A model generated the notes under the pieces. The model was not told the DNA's origin. It made no database searches and saw nothing but the letters and a program-made list of their open reading frames with translations. A stretch of 64,000 nt of DNA, taken from assembly GCA_963978905.1 (NCBI GenBank), contig OZ022259.1, forward strand, positions 47,014,727-47,078,726, read 5' to 3'. The stretch comes from Trichostrongylus colubriformis (taxonomy: Eukaryota > Nematoda > Chromadorea > Rhabditida > Trichostrongylidae). The translations under genes and the position numbers were made by a program. Shown one piece after another: positions 37,701 through 47,399 of the stretch; within the stretch, counting starts at the first letter, position 1, and every line of letters starts with the position of its first letter.

Positions 37701-40700
37701 AAGGAGATAGAGTGCTGGATCTTAGTTCGTTGTCAAAAGGTAATACAACTATTTTTATGAGCCTGGTTCCCACTTGTTGTTCCTTCGACTTCGAGGTATA
37801 CACGTAAGTATGGGTAATGGGGAGATAGATGATGTAAGGCAGAGCACTACAAGGTCATTTCGATAGATTGCGTGAAATATAGCATGAAATGCCGGCATAG
37901 GGAGTATGAAAGAGATAATGTTAACCGAGGCTGAGAGACTCAATAAGGGAAAGAGGGCGTGTACATAGCAGAGTCTTGACGTTCTTCTTTCTGTGATATC
38001 AAACCGCAATGGATTGGGGTGCTGTTTAATGCCTTTTGTAGAGCTTCCTACTGAAAATAATGAGTGGTTGATTGGTTGAAATTGCCAGTAGGTAGGGTAG
38101 TTACCCCAGGTTTTAGTTGACCTTGATACCGAAGTGTAGGGTGAATAAGAAGAAGAGGTATACATGTCTGAGGTGAATGTGTTTCTGAAGTGATTTATAG
38201 CGGTAGTTTGACGTGAACGCGTAGCGCGACGCGACAAAGACGCGTTGTCATACCAATTTGTTTCCGGTTGTAAAGAATCGTGGTCGCAGCGCTTGGCGTA
38301 AATGACCTGGTTAATCGGATTTGTCATTAGGTGCGTAACCGGGTGCTGCCATCACCGCCGCCGCAGCCGCCTTCACTACTACCACCGCTATTGATACGGT
38401 CATCGTGGACGTGCAGACAAGCGGTCGGCTGCCACGCCCCTGACTGTGGAATGTGCAGAGCGGCAGTGTGGCTGGGTGGCACGATGGCCTCGATGTGGAC
38501 ATTACGCGTCAGCTGGTTGCCATACGAGAATGGCGGGTTCGCTGCCAGGTTCAAGGGTAAGAGGAGCTTATACGTGCATACTAGATGGACATTAGTCTTG
38601 AATTCAGGTGGCTGTGATGGCGCTGCTAATGCATATAGGCATATCACTTTATAAAAGAAAGTTAAGGACAAAGTGCCCAACGATAAGTTCTGATAAGATT
38701 TTCCCGGGGAGTGTCATACTTTTGACGTTCGTCCTAGATCGTACCACGTTAAAATATGTCTTTACCCTGTGTGACGTTCAGGGCACTGCATTTCTCTGCA
38801 AGGTTTCGAGGGTATTGTCTTTTAGTGGAACAAGGACGTTTAGTAAGATATAAAAATAATAATAATTCAAAAATAGCACAAAATGGAAAAGGCCTTACTT
38901 TTGTTCATTTTCGCAAGTCAGCATAGGATTTCGCGTTGCCGTCGCTCGGGAAAGAGTTGTAATCCCGCTTTTCTGACCTTTTGTTGGGTTCTGCTTCCAG
39001 TGTAAAGTTGTAAGATGAGTTTTACTTCTAAATACTGGGTTGCAGTGGGCTTGAAGGGTTTAGCCCCGATAGTGAGAGTACTAGCTACCATGGTAGTTGC
39101 TGGTTGATAACGGAGATTCGTAGTCTCCCTACTACAATGAAGAACCAGCTGCGCATAATTATGCATCGCTGGTGTTGATGAGTAATCCGTTAATATAATT
39201 AAAAGGCTCCTTTTTGAATACGAACGGAATCTGTGAGGTTTTCTTCCTTAAAGGTGACAGAATTAGCTCCAATGTAGCACAGACCTAGATAGGCATAAAC
39301 ATTTGAACATAGGCATTTGACCATATGGTCGCACGTTCAATTCTTAGTTCCAGCTTTTTGGTGTAGCTCTCTGTTCACCATCTTTTCGTGAGAGGTCTTA
39401 TCGTCAGAATTCTCTGAAGAGAGCGAAAAAAAGGATGGAATACCCATGCTGAAAGTTCGAAAATCCTTTTTGATAGTGGACTGCACGCCGCATCTCGGGA
39501 AGATGATCACCGCCATGCGAAGTATTCGTGCAACGGCAAAGCGATTGATGTACTATGTTCGATGTTTTTGGTTGTATCCCTCGGCTGACCCATTATATAC
39601 GTGAGAATGTGTCGGCTAATTGCTTCCGCGTCCTAGCTCGCTTGAATGGGCTAAGCTTAGTCATGGAAGAGGTAAGGTTTAAGTAGAGCACATCACGTGC
39701 TCACTCACTGATATATCTGCTCAGGTATGGATTCACAGGACACGCAAAGTGATACATTTATGCATATCGGGCGAGGAAGTTAATTAAGGGAAAGTAGAGG
39801 GATTCAGTAAAAAGCATGATTGTTGTGTGATCGGGCACGTCAAAACATCTGGTAATTATATGGTAGCTACTTTTGAATGCGACATTGCCAATACGATGAC
39901 TTACGGAACCAGCCGTGTGATTTATTTAGTGTTTTTACCTCAGCTATATCTGGTAGCTATAGTTTGCCGAAGAGCGTAAAACGATAGTAAGGAATCGAAT
40001 GAGCAGTCGTACTAGCACGACATTCCGCTTCTAGCGTCTTCAGCGTGAGGCCAATAAATTATTTATGTGATAGAGATAATGACTAGAAATGGTCAAAAAG
40101 TATTCTTGGGCTTGTAGAAGGCCATTCCCTTGCCCCTAAGTGTTTTTGAGGGCTCCAGGGGGCTTTTATTGAGGTATGAAAGTTTCGCGAAAAGTGGAAT
40201 GAGGACTCTCCACTACTCAATACCCTTTCAGAGACTTCTGGGCGCCATCACTGCTACCTTATTGTGACGTTAGGAAATTCTTTGCTTTGCTACTGTATCC
40301 CTGTTATATCGCCTCTATAAATCTTCCGTTCAGTCCTTTTACGATAATAGGAATGATTGCAAAGTGGTCATCAGAAGGCTCGATAACGAGGCCGAATCTT
40401 TCCTTTATCACAGCGAATGCAGGGGCGCATTGGAGGAAAAGAACTGAACCCTTCTTAAGTTCGTGAATGGGTCTTGGATACTCAATGAGGAGGATCCAAA
40501 GTAGTGGTCGAGCTAATGAACATTTGTTCCAAGTTCCATGTTTTTATTTGTAGCTATTTTTCAGCCCGATCTTCCTTTTTTTATCCTCTGCGTTGCGCGC
40601 ACCTTTCCCCCTAAGTTGTGAGAAGTACGCCGGCCAATTTTGGATTCTAGCTTAATTTAGGGATCTAGAACTTCTTTTAGTGGAAGTCTGAAAGCCAGTG

Positions 40701-43459
40701 ACTGGTTAAAATGCTCTGAACACTTGTCAAGCGAAATTTGGTGCTATTTTTATTTGGTTCGAGGGTCGGGGAAACCAACTGAATAGATCCGTCCATCAAT
40801 GTGAGCGCGTGCGCTTCGTTTTTTGTCCACCGATCACAGCGACAACAACGATTCACTTCGAGATGATGGAGGGGCTTTACAGCGTCGTCGGTGCTGAATC
40901 TTAATTGTTCGAGGTTTCACGGAAATGACCTCAGGAGAAGAAGCTCCCTGAGATCATGCGGGACGCGGAGCCACCCTAGAGATTTGAATTATTGATGGTT
41001 CCCTCTTCCGATTGCATTTAATGTGTTCCTCATTCTAGGAGACTGCTAAGGACAAAGCTGGTCCATCTGGTGACAAGAAGCGAGGCGCCGCGAAAGAAAG
41101 CAAAGAGGCCGATGATGCAGAACCGACCGGCGAGTGCTTGGTGGATACGTCAGACGCGGGAGTGGCCTTAGGTGATCAACGTATGCTACGACAATTTACG
41201 GAACAGGATTACCTAGTTGGTAAGTGGATGACGTGTCCTGTGAAGTGATATGGGACCGTTTATTTACACGTTTACCTTTGTTGGGCATCTTGCCATCGTT
41301 TGATCATTTAATGACTACGGTAGGTGTTATCGCGTGTGTGGTGTCTCAAATTTGATTAACGTCAAGGCCATCGGCCCCGCGTGGTGCTGGTTCGCTCGTT
41401 TACATGCGCCACGCTACTGTAATTATAGTTGGCGCCCCTTTCTCTTTCTCCCGTCATAGAAAGCGCTGAATGCGTCATGAACGGCGGGTGCGTTGGGCGC
41501 CAGCGCAGCGAGCGAGCGAACGTTTTTTTCATCAGTCGATGTGTGACACCTTCGGTAGTTGTGTGCTGATGTTGGTGACAATCTATTATTGAGAATGGCG
41601 ATGTTGGGGAATGTTCAACGATTCATTACAGGTCATGTGACATCGGTAATGGAACCGGGCAAGGACGGAACAGTGAAGGAGAAAGTGAGTCGTGTTTTGG
41701 CTGTTTGGAAGGCCTCGTTCTGTTTCTCGTGTTTCTTCAATATTTATAGTCAAATCGTCGTTACAGGCATTTATCGCGGGCGGTACGAGTCAGACAGAGG
41801 GTCTACAACAGATTCAACTCTGCGAGAACGATGAAAAAAGACTCCGAATCGAAGCTATCAAGAATGAGATCAGGTCGGAAACGGTAAGGGTTATCGGCGT
41901 GTGCTGTTGAATACTGATAAGATGTTGCATGTGTAGCGCTTTAGTTAGAAGTGCTATGGCCCTCGCAAACCTTATTTTGATTTCCTGATTAACATCTGAA
42001 GGGAACAGGTCACTTAAAGTAGCCACCCAACAGCTATTTTGGCATTGAATGGAGCTGAGATTCCCAGGGTATTGATCAGCTTCTAATCTTTCGTCCCTAA
42101 ATCTTGAATTTTCACGGATTACCTCCTAATGGCGTGGTTACTGACCCCGATGATATTGGCTCGATTAAGCCGATGGTAAGGCAGCAGGTGTGAAATTCTC
42201 GTTAGAGTGGTCGTTTGGCGTGCCTAGAGATGTGTGCACGATGAGAAGACGAGCAAAAGCCCGGGACCAGGTGTAAAATGGAGCCAGCGATAAGTACTTT
42301 CTCTTCATTTGAAGGTAGGATCCTGAGGTCGATGGTGGCGCTGAAATGGAGAAATCCTTGCGAAACTTTCATGATTAGTTTGAAGAATTTTGAAAATACT
42401 TTGCCCTCCAATGTACTGATTGACCCGACCTTTGACATTTGCGAATCTTAAATTTCACCGTCCATCATTCCCATTGATTGAAAGGAAATCGGCCGCCATA
42501 GGTAGCACAGAGTAACACCTGACTCTTGTTTGCAAGTGAAGCCGCTTGGCATATAAATAGCGGCTTAACCGCGCGGCAGGCCAGCCAGGTCCCCGCCGGG
42601 TCACACCAATCAGGACGAGAAGAGGAGGGTACGCCAAATGGTCGTTACAGTAAACAGACATTGAGCACTGCAAACAGGTATCTTGTATGATTAATGAGGG
42701 CGTACGGTAGAAGAGGCTGAGGTCAGGTTTGCACAGTTGCAACTGGCGAAGGGTTATTTTCTGTGTCAAAGGCGTCAAGTTGAGCTCACTAAGCGAGTTC
42801 TTTTCGGTTTTTGGATAAAAGATTGCTCGCGCATGGGGGTAGAGTGGTAGGGGCTGACCAGTAAATTGGTCCAAATCGTGTTCGGGTAGCTCTCGAAGGC
42901 CCTGTGGGAGGAAGTAGAGTGATCGTGAAACGGATGTGGGGTGCATCCTGGCCTAGACACAGTTTGCTGGAAATGGATGTAGTGGGCAGCCTTTATGTTG
43001 GAAGCTGAGGCTCAGGCCATAGATGATGCTATGAGTTCAGCTTTCATAGAAGGTCAGGCATCTCTAGTCTCCTATCGTAATGGTCAGTCCAGCTGGCAGT
43101 AATAAGAGGGTATAAAGGGGTCGCAGCAACCAAATGCTAATGGCTACTATGAACTTCAGCCCGGGTTATACGGCCATATGGCGCGAGTCCCGTCAGTCAG
43201 TGGTTTTTTGCGCTCCTTTCACTTGAATACCTTGCACTCTTGTGACTTGATCAGTGTCGGCATGGTTGCATGGTAATAGCGCGAGAACCTGTTTCTTTCA
43301 CAAATGGTGGCCAACAGCTGCTAGATACGGTAAAGACGGTCGTTTCAGATTTCGTGGACAAATCCAGAGCGCCCGTCCGAACCGTTTCAGTATCATGGCA
43401 GCATCACGATAACGGATGTGACTGTGAATGGACAAACTTGTCAGTTCATAGAACTTTAG
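28759..43459 (+). CDS. Polycomb/CBX-type chromodomain protein with C-terminal Pc-box-like motif, nine exons (cec-1-like)
   Basis: My exon model: 28759-28821, 30658-30701, 33335-33455, 33515-33596, 35178-35368, 41039-41219, 41632-41684, 41767-41883, 43349-43459. Phases agree throughout, giving 320 aa. The chromodomain covers residues 7-57 across exons 1-3. It starts NVFAVEALLKERKRK and includes YLVKWKGW and HNTWEP, then ENVLDDRLFEEF, the CBX/Pc version rather than the HP1 version. Aromatic cage positions are F9, W30 and W33, expected to bind trimethyl-lysine (H3K27me3 in the Pc family). A Lys/Ser-rich linker (57-100) and an acidic, low-complexity middle follow. The last exon, read from the TCGTTTCAG acceptor, ends SITITDVTVNGQTCQFIEL and a stop. 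This resembles the Pc-box that binds the RAWUL domain of RING1 proteins. Exon 5 appears to use a GC donor. The CBX-type chromodomain is certain; the exact downstream exons are a strong model. The C. elegans counterpart is possibly cec-1, but I could not check orthology. Confidence 0.87.
30658..33455 (+). CDS. CBX gene exons 2-3 (core of the chromodomain) and the intron between them
   Basis: Exon 2 (30658-30701, acceptor TTTTCAG, donor GTGAGT) encodes the GKVEYLVKWKGWGN block. Exon 3 (33335-33455, acceptor TTTGCAG, donor GTGAG) continues HNTWEPRENVLDDRLFEEF, followed by a Lys/Gln and Ser-rich stretch. The codon for K36 is split AA|G, so the phases fit. The 2.6 kb intron holds a MITE (32701-32851) and an unexplained coding-like stretch at 30870-31020. 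Confidence 0.88.
30866..31090 (+). CDS. Unexplained coding-like frame in CBX intron 2
   Basis: The frame reads LIDLLKREAILVLNKYPS followed by REVVRAKINKLLEVVIIELI, a helix-like pattern with balanced codons, and ends in a stop at 31090. No splice sites of the host gene fit it and the host phase does not pass through it. It may be a retrotransposed fragment, part of an unseen nested gene, or chance. Confidence 0.15.
   Translation: MTLIDLLKREAILVLNKYPSNSSAREVVRAKINKLLEVVIIELISSKSSLNRVVRIRFIMCRYPTARLPLQKHV
32701..32851 (-). mobile_element. MITE of a GC-rich inverted-repeat family, copy 1
   Basis: On the minus strand this segment reads TTTGCGGTGTCGCGGCTCCG, then AAAGTTGCGGCA and a GCAAGATCTTAAGGTT block, matching the order of blocks in the element at 53888-54040. 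The end AGGCCGCTCTCAG resembles the AGGCCGCCGTCAG end of the other copy. It sits in intron 2 of the CBX gene. Confidence 0.65.
34119..34328. mobile_element. MITE with about 45 bp terminal inverted repeats in CBX intron 4
   Basis: The left end starts GGTTGGGACACACGAATCTA and continues through a CCGTGACCCTGT block. The right end is its inverted copy, ending TAGATTCGTGTGTCCCAACC. The centre is AT-rich and has no reading frame. Confidence 0.8.
35600..35992. repeat. Tandem duplication of about 198 bp in CBX intron 5
   Basis: Two diverged direct copies (about 35600-35797 and 35798-35992) share, in order, GGTTCTTT, GAAGATTTTCTC or a variant, GTTAATACT, GTTAGA-GCTTTACTT, GCACT-TATGTGC and TTTGACTTGATCA. 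There is no open frame across either copy. Confidence 0.7.
36553..38541 (-). CDS. Possible nested antisense gene inside CBX intron 5 (unrecognised)
   Basis: Two minus-strand segments look like exons. Segment 1 (38541-38340) has acceptor CTTGAACCTGGCAG and donor GTTACG. It encodes residues such as NPPFSYGNQLTRNVHIEAIV and ends in a Gly/Ser-rich run, with codon use more like the flanking exons than like intron DNA. Segment 2 (from 36954, acceptor GGTCTCCTCACAG) opens MEHPHPILWRPFPDAPMNDP and runs 132 codons to a stop at 36553. A 190-codon minus-strand frame (38327-37755) lies between. I do not recognise a family and cannot join the parts with certainty. They could also be remnants of a repeat or chance frames in a GC-rich intron. 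Confidence 0.25.
43349..43459 (+). CDS. CBX gene last exon, Pc-box-like C-terminus
   Basis: The acceptor GTCGTTTCAG ends at 43348. The phase-0 frame from exon 8 (which ends GAAACG|GTAAGG) reads 36 codons to TAG at 43457-43459. The end, ITITDVTVNGQTCQFIEL, fits the Pc-box pattern of CBX proteins (ITVTDVT, then a short gap, then a hydrophobic strand). A different frame stays open longer (43270-43500) but has no family resemblance and would need another acceptor phase, so I treat it as a shadow. Confidence 0.75.
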   Translation: MSWTNPERPSEPFQYHGSITITDVTVNGQTCQFIEL

Positions 43460-43822
43460 GAATTCTGTCTAATATTATTCATTCTATTAATTTACTGTAA
43501 TTGTAGTGGTGGATTTCTATTTTTATTGGTTTTACGATATTTGTTGTTTTCATTTTCTTTATTTCTCTCTATTTTTAATGGCTCTTTGTTCTGAAAATTT
43601 CCTCTTTTTGTGTGTCTCGACTTGAAATACACTGCCGAGATGCCTGAAAGAATATAAGTGGTTGATGCTGCACAGTGCTCGTTTTCTTTCAACAATTCCT
43701 AGTTTCCCACTTTTGTCTACAATCTACTCGCCCACGATTCTGCCAAATTCTATTAATTTTTGTATTATATATGTTTATTCGTAGATGTTGTACTTATCTA
43801 ATTTTGTCATCTACTTGTGAAA

Positions 43823-43828
43823 AATAAA
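43823..43828 (+). terminator. Candidate polyadenylation signal AATAAA of the CBX gene
   Basis: AATAAA lies 364 bp after the Pc-box stop codon and is followed by a T-rich stretch with TTTGTTCAG. It is the best match to the canonical signal downstream of the gene. No transcript end was available. Confidence 0.4.
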
Positions 43829-46732
43829 TATTTCTCTACTTTGTTCAGTTGCTTTATTCAAGAAAGACGAAGAATCTATAATTATTTTCAGCAACGGAAA
43901 AATTTATAGTCAGTTTTGGGCAGGGCTTATGGAAACTACGAAAAAATTGTCTGTGGAAACACTGATTACTCATGGGATTCATTATAAAGGGCTTATTTCC
44001 ACTAATGGAGTCGCTGAGACGACACTCGGCATAATGCATTGATGGAGTGGCTTTGAAAGTGAACAGTTCTACTAAAACGATACATTAGATAGTAGTGTGG
44101 TTTTACGTATTTGGAAATTGTGCTACTTACAGGTTACCTAATTGCCCTAAACTAATCATGGTTTCAGGTTGATAAGATCCTTCCGATATTTTTTGCGCGG
44201 TTTTGTTCCATTTTCCCTAAAAAACAAAGGTTGTAAACCCAAAACTGCGTGTCATCAAGTAATTGAGAATAGGAAAAGAAATAGAGTACTGTTTTTGTGA
44301 CTGGATTTTTTAGCTTATTTTTCAGGTGTTGTCTCAAAATGGTGTCCTGGCAAGATACCCGCTATTGATCACATTATGAGAGGCTCGAATCTTTCTTTAA
44401 ATGACCTACCTTAATGACCATTTCTCAGATACCTGAAGATGGCTGGTCGGAATGAAGGAAGTGGACAGCTGCTCTCGAAGAACCATTCGAATATCAATGA
44501 TTATAAAAAAGTCAGATTCACGGTGCATCCATAAGGAATAAATAAGAATGTATGGAATAATTTTCTCAGGTGAATGCGACGTTGCTAGCCAGAAAAAAAT
44601 GAACGTTTCTAGTGAGAAAAGTAATTACGGCCGTGTGCTTCTGCTTTCTTATTATTCTAAGTGGATAAGAAGTGATCGTCAGCTCCTTCGTGACAGCCAG
44701 AAGCTTCATCCTGAGTGGCAGCTTCGATCCCATACGTAGTGCTTGACATAAAATTTTCCACTCAGAAATTTATCCAGCACTTCATGAGTACCTCAGGAAT
44801 AACTGACCTTCATAGAAATGCTACAACTTTTCAGATTTATCCAATTTTATTTTGATTTTGACCGTGATTAACCATACTTTGGAGGATTGTGTTGCGAACA
44901 CTACAGTGCAATAAGTACTCGTCAAATGCAATTTCAGATTTCCTGATCGATTATTATTTTGACATCATATGTCAGAGACGCAGAGTAATTTACGTATTAC
45001 CTGGTCACTCTCGTCGCCTGCACTACGAAAGATATAGTGATAAAACTCGTCCTGTCAGTCCGTCCCAGCGCCGTTCTAAAATCCTTTATCCTACTTGTGC
45101 TCGTATCTATGAATCCCTCAACATTTTTTTAGTTTTTTCTAAATCATCCCTTTTTTCGGTTCAGTCAGACAATAATGGGAGGAATTGCCTACAAAAATTT
45201 CAAAATCGAGTTGATGCAATCGCAGTGATTTCCATAGTTGTAGTGTTTGTGAAGAGTGCTCCTGAAAGGGTTTTTCGGCAAGCGCGGAGGCCTCTGAATG
45301 AATAGAAGGGAAGCATCTATGAAACATCTCCAATGCGCTTCGACACATTCCCATCGCAAATGCAATGCGTATTCACATCCACCCGCACGCACACACAGAG
45401 GAAACGGTGCTCTCGTTCTCACACACAGCCAAGTGAACAAAAGACGAAATATCGATATTTGAAAAATCATCGCAATCGATTCATTGATAAGCTTTCAAAG
45501 ATGTTTATATTTGTTTATGTTTATTACGCTGCTAAGGCAAACATAGAACAACCATTCAAGGAACAGAACACGAACAGATATGATTAAGCATAAAAATACA
45601 CTTTGGTAAAAGATGGAATACAAGTACTGCGGAAATTTTATTGTCATTGACCAAAAACCCTAGAATGATTTGAAGTGACCACAAATCACTTGATCGAAGT
45701 GACCACAAAGTTGAAAAATCATTTCTCTCGAAAATGTATATACTTAGTCCCTGATAATATCTGAATTTTTGGCCCTGTTCCAACACTTAGTGTCTACTTC
45801 AATGCCTTCTGTCACTTTGGAACCCACTTCCAATACTTGAGCATTCTCGGTGCTGCCTGATGGGCCTGGCAACCTGCAAAGCTATTTATGACTCTTGTCA
45901 ACAAAAACGAAACTATTAGTATATCACTTATATGACGAGTTTGTAATTAATTAATTAATTAACTAATTATATAACGAGTATACTGTTGCCATTATTTTAT
46001 TCGCTATCCTTGCTTTCCCCATGCGTCCTTTCGCCTTATAAGTACATAAATATCATAAAGTTGTCTAAACTTACATTGATTCCATTACTTACAATAATAT
46101 CAATCTCTAAAAGAAAGACGAAGTTTACGAACAGTCAGGAAACCACAGTAAAAAATGACGAATTAGAGGGCTCAAGTGGGCTACGTAGGTGGAAAGAGGT
46201 CACTAAGAGCGGTGATAATCCGTTGACACCAGCAACGTACCCTTGACGTTCCTACGACGACTTAACAGTAGTATTAGCTCAAACTAAAGTTTTATGTGTT
46301 TGACCAAAAGTACTTCTATTCTTTATATTTTGCAGCGCTGTACATAATACTAATTGATGTATGAAAAATATTCATTTGTATGTTTGTTGAACGTAACTAC
46401 GAGCTGAATATACTTCAAAACCGATTCAAATTAATTTTTGAGGGAAGTTTCAACATTTTTCATCGAAGTAATTTTATAGCTCTGACGTTAATAACCGTAT
46501 CAGTGATATGCTATGCTTTCAACTTTGGGTCGGATTCATGTATGCATTTGACTTGTGTTTTACTCGAGACATTACTTCTCAGGAACCATCCAGAGGATCG
46601 ACTCAGCAGTCCCATGTGTTTCGTAGAAACCATGTCAATCGTAAATACCGTAAGCTTTACAGAGTTTGAAGTTTGGGTCCGAAATTACAGTAGTATAATT
46701 TGAATTTGGGGGTTGTATCGCAATTATCTTCG
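43829..46732. other. Intergenic stretch downstream of the CBX gene
   Basis: No supported gene. A 31-codon frame at 44439-44534 opens MAGRNEGSGQLLSKN after a TTTCTCAG sequence and looks like a possible first exon, but no donor or partner exon fits. Frames at 44889-45305 and 45986-46246 have coding-like parts without splice support. Confidence 0.35.
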
Positions 46733-46785
46733 ACTTTCTAGGCTCTGACGAAGGTGGCAAGGCCGAAACGTTAGCCGTATAAAGT
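46733..46785 (+). ncRNA. Hammerhead-ribozyme-like motif (type I, Penelope/retrozyme style)
   Basis: The order of parts matches a minimal type I hammerhead. Outer stem I is ACTTT (46733-46737) pairing AAAGT (46781-46785). An internal loop (CTA / GTAT) follows. Inner stem I is GGCT (46741-46744) pairing AGCC (46773-46776). The core CTGACGA is at 46745-46751. Stem II is GG/CC-based around a TGGCAAG-type loop (46753-46764). The core GAAA (46765-46768) is followed by CGTT with GTT as the cleavage triplet. Stem III is only the self-complementary AACGTT, as in Penelope-like elements whose ribozymes act as dimers. An extra A at 46752 between the core and stem II weakens the match. Activity is not shown. 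Confidence 0.6.
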
Positions 46786-47399
46786 TAATTAATATCCTGG
46801 TTTTGGCTGCAAGAAACTGGTACATATCAAGAAATACTATGCCAAGATTTATTGAAAGTCGAACTTGGACACTATAATTTCACCCTTCCATAAAATCCGT
46901 AAATTCAGCGGAAACCAGATGTTGCACTGAACAACAGTTCATGAATTAACTCTTAGTATTTGTACGCCGTTAAGCAACTACAATAATACATCTCTTCCCC
47001 ATCTTTATTCAATTTTGGGAATATCACACTTTATAAAGCGACTATAACGTGAGTGAATCGTGTCGATTCTATTATATTATATATTACACTGAAAAAATGT
47101 AGCCGGAATTGCGGGCATTATTTGATATGGACGTCATTGTTAAACCGACAAACAAAGTGTCACAGCTGTCAAATCTGTTCAAAAGTGTCTGATGAGCTCA
47201 TTCATGTTCATAGATGTCGATGCTGAACAACTGGTGGAAAATAATTCAAAAGAATATCTCCATACTGACAGGCCAATTTCCATGTGAAAACCATGCTTAC
47301 AGCGACTAAAACGATTAGTGATACTGCCAGCGGTTGGATATGTCAGTTGAATAGTTTTATCGATGGATCTACAGATATTCATCTTTTCCAATATTTTGC

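Noticed and set aside
42455..42946. 163-codon minus-strand frame in the last CBX intron
   Set aside because: No recognised family, no splice context, and mixed composition. Possibly part of an interspersed repeat, but I could not find a second copy in the window.
43270..43500. The 76-codon open frame over the last CBX exon as the true C-terminus
   Set aside because: It gives no family resemblance, whereas the phase-correct frame from the TTTCAG acceptor gives a Pc-box-like end and stops cleanly.
44439..44534. A first exon starting MAGRNEGSGQLLSKN
   Set aside because: Good-looking start but no canonical donor before the stop and no exon in compatible phase.
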